Below, in pieces: positions 45,405 to 53,414 of a stretch of 64,000 nt of DNA. Source of the DNA: an uncultured Mycoplasmatota bacterium. Lineage in GTDB: Bacteria > Bacillota_I > Bacilli_A > RF39 > UBA660. The notes below the pieces were generated by a model. That model saw only the letters and a program-made list of their open reading frames with translations, was not told the DNA's origin and searched no databases. The translations under genes were made by a program, and so were the position numbers. Where the stretch lies: assembly GCA_947649365.1 (NCBI GenBank), contig CANSRH010000001.1, positions 33,153 to 97,152 of the forward strand, given 5' to 3'. Position 1 is the first letter of the stretch. The number at the start of each line of letters is the position of its first letter.

Positions 45405-46397
45405 CTATTCTTTTTCAATAACTTCTTTATTTATCACATTTTGACATGGATTGTTGTTTAAAATTTGTATTAAGTTTTCGATACACATCTTTTTAACTCT
45501 TTCTAATCCTTCCACCGCATTATAACCTGTATGAGGAGTTAACAAAAACTTTCCATTTGGTAATGTTAAAAGTTTTGCTTCTTTTGAGTTTAGATTGATA
45601 GGTTCACTATAGAATCCATCAAAAGCACACCCCGCTATTTTATTATTTTTTAATAATTTATAAAGTGCTTCTGCATCCACTATTTCTGCTCTTGCAGTAT
45701 TAATAAAATAAGCTGTTTCTTTCATTTTAAAAAGTTCTTTTTCTCCTATTAAATTGCGTGTACTATCCGTAAGGGGTAAATGCAGAGAAACAACATCCGA
45801 TTTTTCCATTAATTCTTCTAGTGATGTTCTTTTTGCATAATAGTTTTTTTCTTGTTCTAGTTTATTTTCTTTATCATAATATAAAATATTCGCATGGAAA
45901 GCATTGTACATTATGTTTGCAAAATAAGATCCTATGTGGCCCATGCCGATTATTCCTATTGTTTTATCTTTTAAATCAAAGAAAGATTTTTCACGCCAGT
46001 TTCCTTTTTTAGTTTCTTCATTGTGCTGTATTATTTTTTGATTTAATGCGAATATTAATCCTAGTGTAAATTCTGCAACTGAGTAAGAATTTACTTTTGG
46101 AGTATTTGCTATTATTTTTCCATATTTGTTGGCAATTTCCATATCAATACATTTTTGATATCCTATACCAAAAAATTGTATAACTTTTAGATTTTCACAT
46201 TGTTTTAAGATGTTTTCTGTATAATATTCTTCTCCGTTTACAATAACAGCTTCATAATTTTGAAGAATTTTTATTAATTCTTGCTCTTTTATATGCGGAG
46301 GCACAATCGTAATTTCTAATCCTAATTTTTTTAATTTTTCTAATTCTTCTTTAGTAAAAATATTTTCTCCTCCAGTAAAAAGTATTTTATGCATCAT
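45405..46397 (-). CDS. D-2-hydroxyacid dehydrogenase family protein
   Basis: 330 aa NAD(P)-dependent oxidoreductase. Rossmann motif GIIGMGHIGSYFANIMY, STRNLIGEKELFKMKETAYFINTAR (Arg-type substrate loop), an AFDGFYSEP segment and HTGYNAVEG with the catalytic His. Substrate (D-lactate, glycerate, phosphoglycerate) is not evident. GAGGA before the first ATG. Sits in the insert between rpsR and rplI, so probably accessory. Confidence 0.9.
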   Translation of the reverse strand: MMHKILFTGGENIFTKEELEKLKKLGLEITIVPPHIKEQELIKILQNYEAVIVNGEEYYTENILKQCENLKVIQFFGIGYQKCIDMEIANKYGKIIANTPKVNSYSVAEFTLGLIFALNQKIIQHNEETKKGNWREKSFFDLKDKTIGIIGMGHIGSYFANIMYNAFHANILYYDKENKLEQEKNYYAKRTSLEELMEKSDVVSLHLPLTDSTRNLIGEKELFKMKETAYFINTARAEIVDAEALYKLLKNNKIAGCAFDGFYSEPINLNSKEAKLLTLPNGKFLLTPHTGYNAVEGLERVKKMCIENLIQILNNNPCQNVINKEVIEKE

Positions 46398-46492
46398 TTG
46401 TTCCTCTTTTCTACATCTATTATAATCAAATTATTTTATAGTTGCAAAAAATATTACATTTTAAAATTATTTTGTTTTTTATAAATTAAAAA

Positions 46493-46512
46493 AACATTCC
46501 ATAAAGAATGTT
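46493..46512 (-). terminator. Terminator after the 552-aa gene
   Basis: AACATTC-TTTATG-GAATGTT followed by TTTTTTAA on the minus strand, close to the stop codon. Confidence 0.8.
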
Positions 46513-46516
46513 CCTA

Positions 46517-48169
46517 TTAAGCAGCTTCTTGATTTCTTATCATTTCTGGATTGAATGTAGGTATTTCTTCTATCGTTCTTTCTGGTGTATTATCTAATCC
46601 TGGAAATAAGTCATCTTTGTTTTCACGTGATGCATATCTTTGGTCACTTTCTAGTTTTTCAGCCCAAATTGATAAATAACTTTCTGCTGATTCTTCTCCT
46701 CTTGTACGAATAAATTGTTTTAGGTAAGCTACTCCTCCTAATTTTTCTATAGTATCTGCAGAATAGATTTGTAACCAATCTGGTAGTTCTAAATTGTTTC
46801 TTTTGAATGTAAATAAGTTTTTCATTTGTTCCATTGTTACATTGGATTTTTGAATGGTTCCTCCATCTCTTACAAAGGAAATGTCTTCCATTACATTTTC
46901 GATATGATCTTCTGCCCATTTCATTACTTCTAATGTATCTTTTGCACTTATTCTAGATATCAATTCTGTTAATTTATTAGCAAAAATTGTTTGGTATTCT
47001 TTTAGTATTTCACTTAGTTTGTTTCTTAATTCTGGAGTATAGTATTGACTACTTAAGGCAAGTCCCATCACTTGGAACCAATCATTTGTATTATAACTTG
47101 ACCAGTGCCCATAAATAATACGTTCTTTTTCACTTTCTAGTTGTTTACTTAAATTAGCTAGTTTGTCTGGTAGTAAATTCGCGAGTGTTATACCAAAAAT
47201 ATTTTTGTATTCTCCTACTCTCCAATCAGATGCTATACATCCTGCTTCTTCATAACGATTGTAAACACCCATGCAGCCATCAATCATATCAACTGTTACT
47301 TCAATACCTTCTTTGTCATAACTTATTTCAGATGTTGGTCTTGTATAAACATCAAAGGCCGGATAATTTCTGCAATCACATATTAAAGACATTGTTGCAC
47401 CATAGTATCCTAATTTTTGTTTGTCTGGATATGGGTCTTTGTTTCCAAAGATACTTACAACAATTTCTTCTTCATTCACTGGCAAGCTTTCTTTTAATTT
47501 TACGTTTGCTGAGCCGTTGAATAAGAAATATTCGTGTAGTTTTTCATGAATTTCTTTTTCTTGTATGTCTGTTATGGTATGGTATCCTAGTTGAAAGCCT
47601 TTTACTCCTATTAAATAATGATATAATAATTGCACTGGCATATCTTCTGTCGTATCAAAATTTTCATATGCAAAACGTGTTTTTTTATTTTTAATGTTTA
47701 CTTTGTCTTTTTTGCTCCACCAATCATATGCTTCTTTTAAAGTAGAAGGTTTTACATAAGAAGGTAATTCTTCTATATTTTCTCCATAAATGCTGAATTT
47801 TTTCTTGTATGGAAATTCAGAAATATGGTGCATTTCTATTTCCCCTGATGCATTTGCCGTTTGGTATAAAACAGTATTTCCTTCTTCATCTTCATAAACA
47901 TTTATGATTTGGTATTCTCTATTGTTGATACTTACATCAATTAATTTGCTTACATCAAATTCTGCTTCTAAATATTCTACTGGATTTTGCAAAATAGATT
48001 GATAATTTCCTAAATTAACACGAATATTCGCACAACTATTTAATATTTCTGGTTGCACTTGTTGCCATTCAGGACGACCACTCTCTAAATTGTCAACATC
48101 AACAATTAGCATTTGGTATGGTTCTTGTTCATTTCTTAATCCATTGGATAAACCGACTAATATTTTCAT
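46517..48169 (-). CDS. Large soluble protein of unknown function (about 550 aa)
   Basis: No signal peptide, no membrane helix, no motif I recognise. N-terminal part: MKILVGLSNGLRNEQEPYQM and LGNYQSILQNPVEYLEAEF. Middle: IFGNKDPYPDKQKLGYYGATMSLICDCRNYPAFDVY and VTVDMIDGCMGVYNRYEEAGCI. C-terminal helical region and a Glu/Pro-rich tail. Start at ATG 48169 after GAGGTT; the track uses a TTG two codons earlier. It lies between the two HipA-like genes but has its own promoter, so a functional link is speculative. A substrate or effector of the kinases is one possibility. Confidence 0.55.
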   Translation of the reverse strand: MKILVGLSNGLRNEQEPYQMLIVDVDNLESGRPEWQQVQPEILNSCANIRVNLGNYQSILQNPVEYLEAEFDVSKLIDVSINNREYQIINVYEDEEGNTVLYQTANASGEIEMHHISEFPYKKKFSIYGENIEELPSYVKPSTLKEAYDWWSKKDKVNIKNKKTRFAYENFDTTEDMPVQLLYHYLIGVKGFQLGYHTITDIQEKEIHEKLHEYFLFNGSANVKLKESLPVNEEEIVVSIFGNKDPYPDKQKLGYYGATMSLICDCRNYPAFDVYTRPTSEISYDKEGIEVTVDMIDGCMGVYNRYEEAGCIASDWRVGEYKNIFGITLANLLPDKLANLSKQLESEKERIIYGHWSSYNTNDWFQVMGLALSSQYYTPELRNKLSEILKEYQTIFANKLTELISRISAKDTLEVMKWAEDHIENVMEDISFVRDGGTIQKSNVTMEQMKNLFTFKRNNLELPDWLQIYSADTIEKLGGVAYLKQFIRTRGEESAESYLSIWAEKLESDQRYASRENKDDLFPGLDNTPERTIEEIPTFNPEMIRNQEAA

Positions 48170-48233
48170 TTTCAACCTCTTCCTATTCTTAGTAAAATTT
48201 ATTACCTTTACTAGTTTCTTCTTATTCTTTTTT

Positions 48234-48263
48234 ATTATATCATAATTTTTTTATTTTCTACAA
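48234..48263 (-). promoter_or_regulatory. Promoter of the 552-aa gene
   Basis: TTGTAG, 18-base spacer, TATAAT on the minus strand; leader about 60 bases. Confidence 0.6.
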
Positions 48264-48373
48264 TATTCCTTACATTTTAGTGTAAATTGCTTTCTTTTTT
48301 GCTTTATTAGACATTTTTTGTCACTTTTTTACAGAGTATAATAATTTTTATTGCTATTTTTATTATTGCTTTC

Positions 48374-49264
48374 CTATTCTTTTTTATTACACAATTCATA
48401 AATATTTGTTAAATTCTTTTTTAACTTTTTTCTTACATATTTTGCCATATCCTTTGATACATGCTTACCAATTTGGTCTTCTATTTCTTCTTCAATATAT
48501 ATAGTTTTTGCTGCTTCTTCTCTCGCTTTTTCTAAATATTCATTTAATAATTCAATTTCTTTTTTAGTTGCGTTGTCTAAAAATTGCTTTAGCGTTTCTT
48601 TTGGTTTTATTATTTCTCCTTCTTTTGTTGTTTTATATTGAAAGCGATAAGGATAGCTTTTTTTGCCTTTTATATTTATTTCCCCATATTCTCCAAAATC
48701 GTATAATGGAGAAAATTTTGCTGTTTTTTCTATCACAATTTCTAGATTCCTAGCATGCAAATCTATACTTCCTCCAATAATTTGGGCAATAAATTGTAAA
48801 AGACTTTCTTCTTGCATATGAGGACTTTGGATATTTTTATTATCTAGTAAAAATAAGTCTATGATTCCAGGAAGTCGTTCTAAATTATAATCATGTTCGT
48901 AGCTAATTGTTGATGCTAAATAATATTTTTGTTCTTTATTAATTCGTCTAATTTTTTCGTCCCAAAACTTATTTAATATTTGCTCTACTGAATAAATGGG
49001 AAATTGGTTAGGATTGTAGTTTTTTGCTATTACTCCAAATTGACTCCCTAAAACCGCTAAGTCTATTTCAACTGTTCTGAAATTTATTTTTCTCATAAAA
49101 TAAGAATAAAAAAGTTCTTTGTATGCTTTGTAATTACTTACTACTTTAAACAAATATTCGTTTTCTCCATCACTATACCATGATTTTGCAAATAACGAGC
49201 ATGCTATTTGACGATTTAATTTTTTATATTCTCCTATATTTCTATAGCCATTGATTCGTTCCAT
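48374..49264 (-). CDS. HipA-like serine/threonine kinase domain protein (copy 2)
   Basis: About 296 aa. FIAQIIGGSIDLHARNLEIV (catalytic loop with Asp, His and Asn, closer to HipA than copy 1) and FSPLYDFGEYG (Mg-binding). N-lobe YKELFYSYFMRKINFRTVEIDLAVLGSQFGVIAKNY aligns with copy 1. A C-terminal Lys-rich helix follows. The frame also opens at a GTG three codons earlier (49273). TAAAAT lies about 17 bases before the ATG, as in copy 1. No HipB-like HTH is nearby; toxin, bodyguard or signalling role is open. Confidence 0.7.
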   Translation of the reverse strand: MERINGYRNIGEYKKLNRQIACSLFAKSWYSDGENEYLFKVVSNYKAYKELFYSYFMRKINFRTVEIDLAVLGSQFGVIAKNYNPNQFPIYSVEQILNKFWDEKIRRINKEQKYYLASTISYEHDYNLERLPGIIDLFLLDNKNIQSPHMQEESLLQFIAQIIGGSIDLHARNLEIVIEKTAKFSPLYDFGEYGEINIKGKKSYPYRFQYKTTKEGEIIKPKETLKQFLDNATKKEIELLNEYLEKAREEAAKTIYIEEEIEDQIGKHVSKDMAKYVRKKLKKNLTNIYELCNKKE

Positions 49265-49281
49265 AATTCTCACAATTTGTT

Positions 49282-49287
49282 ATTTTA
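49282..49287 (-). promoter_or_regulatory. -10 element of HipA-like copy 2
   Basis: TAAAAT in the context TATGTTAAAATA, shared with the promoter of copy 1. The -35 is poor and overlaps the rpsR terminator. Confidence 0.45.
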
Positions 49288-49300
49288 ACATAAAGACAGA

Positions 49301-49323
49301 AAAAAAACATTCTTTTTGGAATG
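49301..49323 (-). terminator. Terminator of rpsF-ssb-rpsR
   Basis: CATTC-CAAAAA-GAATG followed by eight T on the minus strand, directly after rpsR. Confidence 0.75.
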
Positions 49324-49324
49324 C

Positions 49325-49540
49325 TTATTTTACAAATGGTATTAATGCCATAAATCTTGCATATTTGATTTGCTCAGCAATATGTCTTTGGTGTTTTGCA
49401 CATGCACCAGTCATACGTCTAGGTAAAATTTTACCTTTTTCATTTATGTATTTATTAATAATCATTACATCTTTATAATCAACGCTTTTCCCAGCACACA
49501 TTTGGCATATTTTTTTCTTTTTTCTACGAAATTCTGCCAT
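49325..49540 (-). CDS. rpsR: 30S ribosomal protein S18
   Basis: 71 aa. RRKKKKICQMCAGKSVDYKDV includes the CxxC pair of zinc-type S18, then INEKGKILPRRMTGACAKHQRHIAEQIKYARFMALIPF. AAAGGAG before the ATG; third gene of the rpsF-ssb-rpsR unit. Confidence 0.98.
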   Translation of the reverse strand: MAEFRRKKKKICQMCAGKSVDYKDVMIINKYINEKGKILPRRMTGACAKHQRHIAEQIKYARFMALIPFVK

Positions 49541-49557
49541 TTTTAGTATCTCCTTTC

Positions 49558-50046
49558 TTAGAATGGTAAGTCATCATCGCTTAATGCAATTTCTTCTCCA
49601 AAGTCTTTGAATGGATCTTCTGATATGTCAGAAGTAGGCATGTCTCCGCCTTGGTTTGCGTTGTAACTTTGGTCATTATAACTATTGTTGTTATTAAAGT
49701 TATTGTAACCACTATTGTTGTTAGCATCGCTTTTTGAACCTAAGAATGTTACATTGTCGCAGATGATATCTGTTGTATATCTTTTTGATCCATCTTGTGC
49801 GTCGTATGATCCTGTTTGGATTCTTCCATCTACTGCTACTTGTGTTCCTTTGGTACAATACTTTGCTATATTTTCTGCTTGTTTGCGCCACGCAACACAA
49901 TTGATAAAGTCTGCTCCTCTTTCTCCATTTTGGTCTTGGTAAGTTCGAGTTACTGCAATCGTAAATCTTGTTACATTCATTCCACTCATGGTCGTACGCA
50001 TTTCTGGATCTCTTGCGAGTCTTCCTATTAAAATTACCTTATTCAT
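49558..50046 (-). CDS. ssb: Single-stranded DNA-binding protein
   Basis: 162 aa. OB fold MNKVILIGRLARDPEMRTTMSGMNVTRFTIAVTRTYQDQNGERGADFINCVAWRKQAENIAKYC, a low-complexity Asn/Ser/Tyr-rich linker, and the acidic C-terminal tip EIALSDDDLPF that recruits partners. AGGAG before the ATG, directly behind rpsF. Confidence 0.98.
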   Translation of the reverse strand: MNKVILIGRLARDPEMRTTMSGMNVTRFTIAVTRTYQDQNGERGADFINCVAWRKQAENIAKYCTKGTQVAVDGRIQTGSYDAQDGSKRYTTDIICDNVTFLGSKSDANNNSGYNNFNNNNSYNDQSYNANQGGDMPTSDISEDPFKDFGEEIALSDDDLPF

Positions 50047-50050
50047 ATTT

Positions 50051-50341
50051 TTACTCCTCGTCTAATCGAATGATTAGATGTCTTAAAATGTTTTCATTAA
50101 TTAACGCTTTTCGATTTAACTCGCTGATTGCACTATTTTCTGCTTCAATGTTCATTACATAATAATAACCACTGATTTCTTTTTTGATTGGATACGCTAA
50201 TTTTTTTTCTCCTAGTTCATTAAATTCTGTAACACGCCCTTTGTTGTCAGTGATAATTTTTTTCATTGTTTCTGCAGTTTTTTTAATTTCTTCGCTTTCT
50301 TGCGCAGATTTTACAATGAACATTACTTCGTATTTCTTCAT
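50051..50341 (-). CDS. rpsF: 30S ribosomal protein S6
   Basis: 96 aa. MKKYEVMFIVKSAQESEEIKKTAE, then LGEKKLAYPIKKEISGYYYVMNIEAENSAISELNRKALINENILRHLIIRL, the S6 hallmark. AGGAGGTG precedes the ATG. Partner of S18. Confidence 0.98.
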   Translation of the reverse strand: MKKYEVMFIVKSAQESEEIKKTAETMKKIITDNKGRVTEFNELGEKKLAYPIKKEISGYYYVMNIEAENSAISELNRKALINENILRHLIIRLDEE

Positions 50342-50344
50342 TAT

Positions 50345-50407
50345 CTACACCTCCTTATGGTCTATTTGGCTTTAGTTTTTCTAAAGCAAGGAGTAATTCA
50401 TTACTCG
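50345..50407 (-). ncRNA. Structured leader of rpsF-ssb-rpsR
   Basis: The leader folds as GGTC ... GACC outer stem enclosing two hairpins: GAGTAA-TGAA-TTACTC and CTTTAG-AAAAA-CTAAAG. S6:S18 leaders exist in many bacteria, but I cannot place their conserved CCG bulge here, so autoregulation is only suggested. Confidence 0.5.
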
Positions 50408-50413
50408 ACCTAG

Positions 50414-50442
50414 ATTATAACAGAAAAAGTAAACTGTGTAAA
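50414..50442 (-). promoter_or_regulatory. Promoter of rpsF-ssb-rpsR
   Basis: TTTACA-N17-TATAAT on the minus strand, upstream of the structured leader. Confidence 0.8.
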
Positions 50443-50489
50443 TGTTTATTTTTCTGTTATATTGTATTCTTTTCAATCATTTCTATGTT

Positions 50490-51164
50490 TTAATTATCCA
50501 CATAGGGAAGTCGTTCTTTTCTGATTAATGCATTTTGCTCGATTTCTTTTTTCTTTTTTTCCTGTGCAGGTATTGCTCTTTTAAAACTTTCTAAAGTCAT
50601 CTCTTCTTCATTTTGTAAAAGATATCTTGCAATTTGAAAAAATCGTCTTTTTTGTTTGAAATTTTCAAGCATTGAAATAAGAATAGAAGGCTTAATAGTT
50701 ATAAAAGCGCTGATTTCTAGTTGCTCTAATATATATGGCGCACAATCCAAAAAAAGAGATTCATAACTTTCTTCTTGGATACATTCTTTATCTAATTTGT
50801 ACAATCGTACTAAATTTCCTGTTGCCATTCTTTTTAATAATAAGTCTTCTGTTTTTATATAGATATTTTTGTAGGTTGTATTTTGGAACAATGGTACGAT
50901 TTCTCTTTTTCCTTTTTTTATATAGATTCCTAGCAATTCTATATCAATAATTTCTAAAACTATACCATAGACTTCTCTTCTTTTATTTAAGCTTTCTATT
51001 AATTCTTGTTTTTTTTCTTTAAAAAATTCTCTTTCATTTTTATAATTAAAAGTCATTTTATCTAATTCTTCTATAAAGTCGGTTTTATATGGGTATTCTA
51101 TTTCTACCTCTTGTAAGCTATATGCTTTTATAGATAGTATCAAAGGATAAAAATTTCCATTCAT
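50490..51164 (-). CDS. Hypothetical protein (224 aa)
   Basis: Soluble, charged and largely helical. Contains LILSIKAYSLQEVEIEYPYKTDF, EREFFKEKKQELIESLNKRREVYGIVLEIIDIELLG and ENFKQKRRFFQIARYLLQNEEEM. No motif is recognised. The start overlaps the DUF218 stop (ATGA), so translation is coupled and the two probably act together. Confidence 0.55.
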   Translation of the reverse strand: MNGNFYPLILSIKAYSLQEVEIEYPYKTDFIEELDKMTFNYKNEREFFKEKKQELIESLNKRREVYGIVLEIIDIELLGIYIKKGKREIVPLFQNTTYKNIYIKTEDLLLKRMATGNLVRLYKLDKECIQEESYESLFLDCAPYILEQLEISAFITIKPSILISMLENFKQKRRFFQIARYLLQNEEEMTLESFKRAIPAQEKKKKEIEQNALIRKERLPYVDN

Positions 51165-51883
51165 TTTCTTGTTCGTCCCTCTTTTTGATTTAAATCAAAT
51201 ATTTTATTTTCTCGCGCTAAACGAATTAAATGATAGGCTTCAAAATTTATAATTTCTTTTCCAATCTTTGTTTTTTCATAGTTTTCACTTTCAAAATATC
51301 CAGTAGGTGCTGCTACTAGAGAGTAAGTTAGAGGAAGCGAAACGTATTTCAAAGCACTTGCTAAACATCTCTTTACATGATATTCTGATGTGATTAAAAT
51401 CAGATTTTCTCCTTCTTGTATTTGTATAAAAGATGTTATGTTTTGCAATGTTTCATTAGAGTTATTGGATAGACAATCTAATAAAATGTCTTCTTTTTTT
51501 ACTCCTAATTCTAAGGCATATTTTCCCATTCTTTCTGCTTCTGAGAATTCATCTTCTATGATATAGGATATTGTTCTATTTTCTTTTATTATTTCTTCTG
51601 GTGTTTGATTGTTTTTAGCATTTGAGATACCATTCTTTCCTCCTGTAAAAACTAATTTTTTTACACGTTTTTCTTTATATAATTGTACTGCTTTTTGTAC
51701 TCTTGCGTCCATTTCTATTTTTCGACTTGTTCCAAAAACGATTGCATAGGTTGCTGGTAAAAAATCATCTTCTATACCAGAGAACACAATTTCTTCTATT
51801 GTTTCTTTATCTAATTTTTCATTTTCATATCTTTTACTGGTTGCATTCCATACTGGTTCTATCAAAAATTCACTTAATCTCAT
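51161..51883 (-). CDS. DUF218/YdcF-family protein without membrane anchor
   Basis: 240 aa. Core motifs ATYAIVFGTSR, ARVQKAVQLYKEKRVKKLVFTGGKNG and LLDCLSNNSNETLQNITSF, then LILITSEYHVKRCLASALKY match the DUF218 (SanA/YdcF) fold. Unlike SanA it has no membrane helix. Some family members bind nucleotides; the reaction is unknown. GAGGAAG before ATG; consensus promoter upstream. Confidence 0.8.
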   Translation of the reverse strand: MRLSEFLIEPVWNATSKRYENEKLDKETIEEIVFSGIEDDFLPATYAIVFGTSRKIEMDARVQKAVQLYKEKRVKKLVFTGGKNGISNAKNNQTPEEIIKENRTISYIIEDEFSEAERMGKYALELGVKKEDILLDCLSNNSNETLQNITSFIQIQEGENLILITSEYHVKRCLASALKYVSLPLTYSLVAAPTGYFESENYEKTKIGKEIINFEAYHLIRLARENKIFDLNQKEGRTRK

Positions 51884-51903
51884 ATCTTCCTCACTTGTTT
51901 TTT

Positions 51904-51932
51904 ATTATAGAAAGTATTTTATTACATTGCAA
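51904..51932 (-). promoter_or_regulatory. Promoter of the DUF218 / 224-aa operon
   Basis: TTGCAA-N17-TATAAT on the minus strand, just ahead of the GAGGAAG ribosome site. Confidence 0.75.
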
Positions 51933-52000
51933 GCGCTAAAAATAGGTAAGTATTTATATAAAATAAAAAGGAAAGATACTTAATTCCTTCTTTTTTGATA

Positions 52001-53128
52001 CTATTTTACATTTAAACTGCTTGATAAAATTTTATTTCGTACTCTTGTTTGTTCTTCCCCTTCTACTATTCGAGGTTGATAATTATTTCTATCCTTTTCT
52101 CCTGATAGAGAACAAGGAATTATTTGTATTTCTGATGTCGTTATTTTTCCGCTATTAAAATGAAAAGTCTCTTGAAATATCATTGTATCTTTGTCACTTG
52201 GATTTTTATTTCCACCAAAAACAAAGTTGCCAAGAGAATATACTATGTGTTTTCCTTTGTAGTTTTCTATCCCTTGTAATACATGTGGATGATGTCCTAG
52301 TACTAAATCCGCTCCATAATCTATGGCAAATCTTGCTATATTTTCTTGAGTTGCATTTTGTCTGGATTCCCGTTCTATTCCCCAGTGATAAGAAATAATA
52401 ATCAAGTTCGTTTCTTGCTCTTTAAAAAAATCTATTGCTTTTTGTGTATTATCTTTTGCAGTTTGTTCGATCCAACCTTCTATACCAGCAAGTCCAATTT
52501 TCAAGCCTTTGATTTCGAGTATTTTATAATTATCGTAGCCAAATGATGGAATATTTGCTTTTTCTAAATTTTCTTTTGTTTCTTCGTATCCTTTTTCTCC
52601 ATAATCAAACATATGGTTATTAGCAAGATTGACTGCTTCAATACTTCCTTCTGCTAAAATATTTGTATAATCTGCTGGTCCTTTGAAATTAAATTTTTTG
52701 TCTACTCTATATTTTTCTATTGCTTCCCAATTTTCTAATGAAATTAATGTAGTTTCTAAGTTAGCAATTGATAAGTCATCTTGAGATACTATTGGATAAA
52801 CTTCTTTAAAAAAATAACTGTAATCTTCCTCTTGTTTAGCAAATACGTCAGGAAGTGTATTTTGTGGTCCAAAGTTTGTATCAGTTCCTAAAGTACAATC
52901 TCCTACCGCACTGATAGTGATAGCCACAACTTTACTTTTTTCTTTTATTTCTTCTACTACTTTTATAGTACAATCTATTGTTTTTTCTAAAATATCTTCA
53001 TTTGGAATTGGTTCTACTTTTGGCATAGATACATAATAGCTTTCTTTATTTGAAGAACATCCGCTTAGTAGAATCGTTGCACTTAAAGCTGTTAAAAGAC
53101 ATTTATATTGTGTTAATTTCCATTTCAT
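52001..53128 (-). CDS. CapA-family lipoprotein (poly-gamma-glutamate capsule-type metallophosphatase)
   Basis: 375 aa. Lipobox signal TALSATILLSGCSSN predicts lipid attachment at Cys. The PGA_cap/CapA calcineurin-like domain follows: ISAVGDCTLGTD (metal Asp), DDLSIANLETTL, NLANNHMFDYGEKGYEET, IIISYHWGIERES and LGHHPHVLQGIENYKGKHIVYSLGNFVFGG. It may remodel a capsule or other anionic polymer. No capBCE genes are in view. GAGGGG and TTGCAT-N16-TATGAT lie upstream. Confidence 0.88.
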   Translation of the reverse strand: MKWKLTQYKCLLTALSATILLSGCSSNKESYYVSMPKVEPIPNEDILEKTIDCTIKVVEEIKEKSKVVAITISAVGDCTLGTDTNFGPQNTLPDVFAKQEEDYSYFFKEVYPIVSQDDLSIANLETTLISLENWEAIEKYRVDKKFNFKGPADYTNILAEGSIEAVNLANNHMFDYGEKGYEETKENLEKANIPSFGYDNYKILEIKGLKIGLAGIEGWIEQTAKDNTQKAIDFFKEQETNLIIISYHWGIERESRQNATQENIARFAIDYGADLVLGHHPHVLQGIENYKGKHIVYSLGNFVFGGNKNPSDKDTMIFQETFHFNSGKITTSEIQIIPCSLSGEKDRNNYQPRIVEGEEQTRVRNKILSSSLNVK

Positions 53129-53154
53129 TGTTTCCCCTCTTTTGCATGAGGAGT

Positions 53155-53182
53155 ATCATAACACATTTTTCTATAAATGCAA
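53155..53182 (-). promoter_or_regulatory. Promoter of the CapA-type gene
   Basis: TTGCAT-N16-TATGAT on the minus strand, about 26 bases before the ATG. Confidence 0.6.
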
Positions 53183-53219
53183 AAATTTTTTCTTGATTTT
53201 AATTAAAATACAAACTATT

Positions 53220-53405
53220 TTATTTTTTTACTATTTTTATTTTTAAATGACATACATCTAATATTTTAATAAACAACTTTAATGGTATTTGATTTATTTT
53301 ACTTTCATATCGTTGGTATTGTTGCTGTTTTATTCCTAATTTTTCTGCTAGTTCTTTTTGAGTTAAATTTTTACTTTTACGAATTTCTCTTAAATCTACG
53401 TTCAT
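53220..53405 (-). CDS. Small XRE-family HTH regulator (downstream of the surface gene)
   Basis: 61 aa, a single HTH: LREIRKSKNLTQKELAEKLGIKQQQYQRYESKINQIP, followed by a short hydrophobic helix. It lies 9 bases after the surface protein gene on the same strand, so it is probably co-transcribed and could act on the operon promoter. The SD is weak, which would favour coupling. Confidence 0.8.
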   Translation of the reverse strand: MNVDLREIRKSKNLTQKELAEKLGIKQQQYQRYESKINQIPLKLFIKILDVCHLKIKIVKK

Positions 53406-53414
53406 TATTTCTTT

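Noticed and set aside
46617-46634. GTTTTCACGTGATGCA, partly matching a parS site.
   Set aside because: Only the TTTCACGTGA core matches; it is not palindromic beyond that and lies in a coding YASRE stretch. The same YASRE codons recur at about 41430 with a similar DNA sequence.
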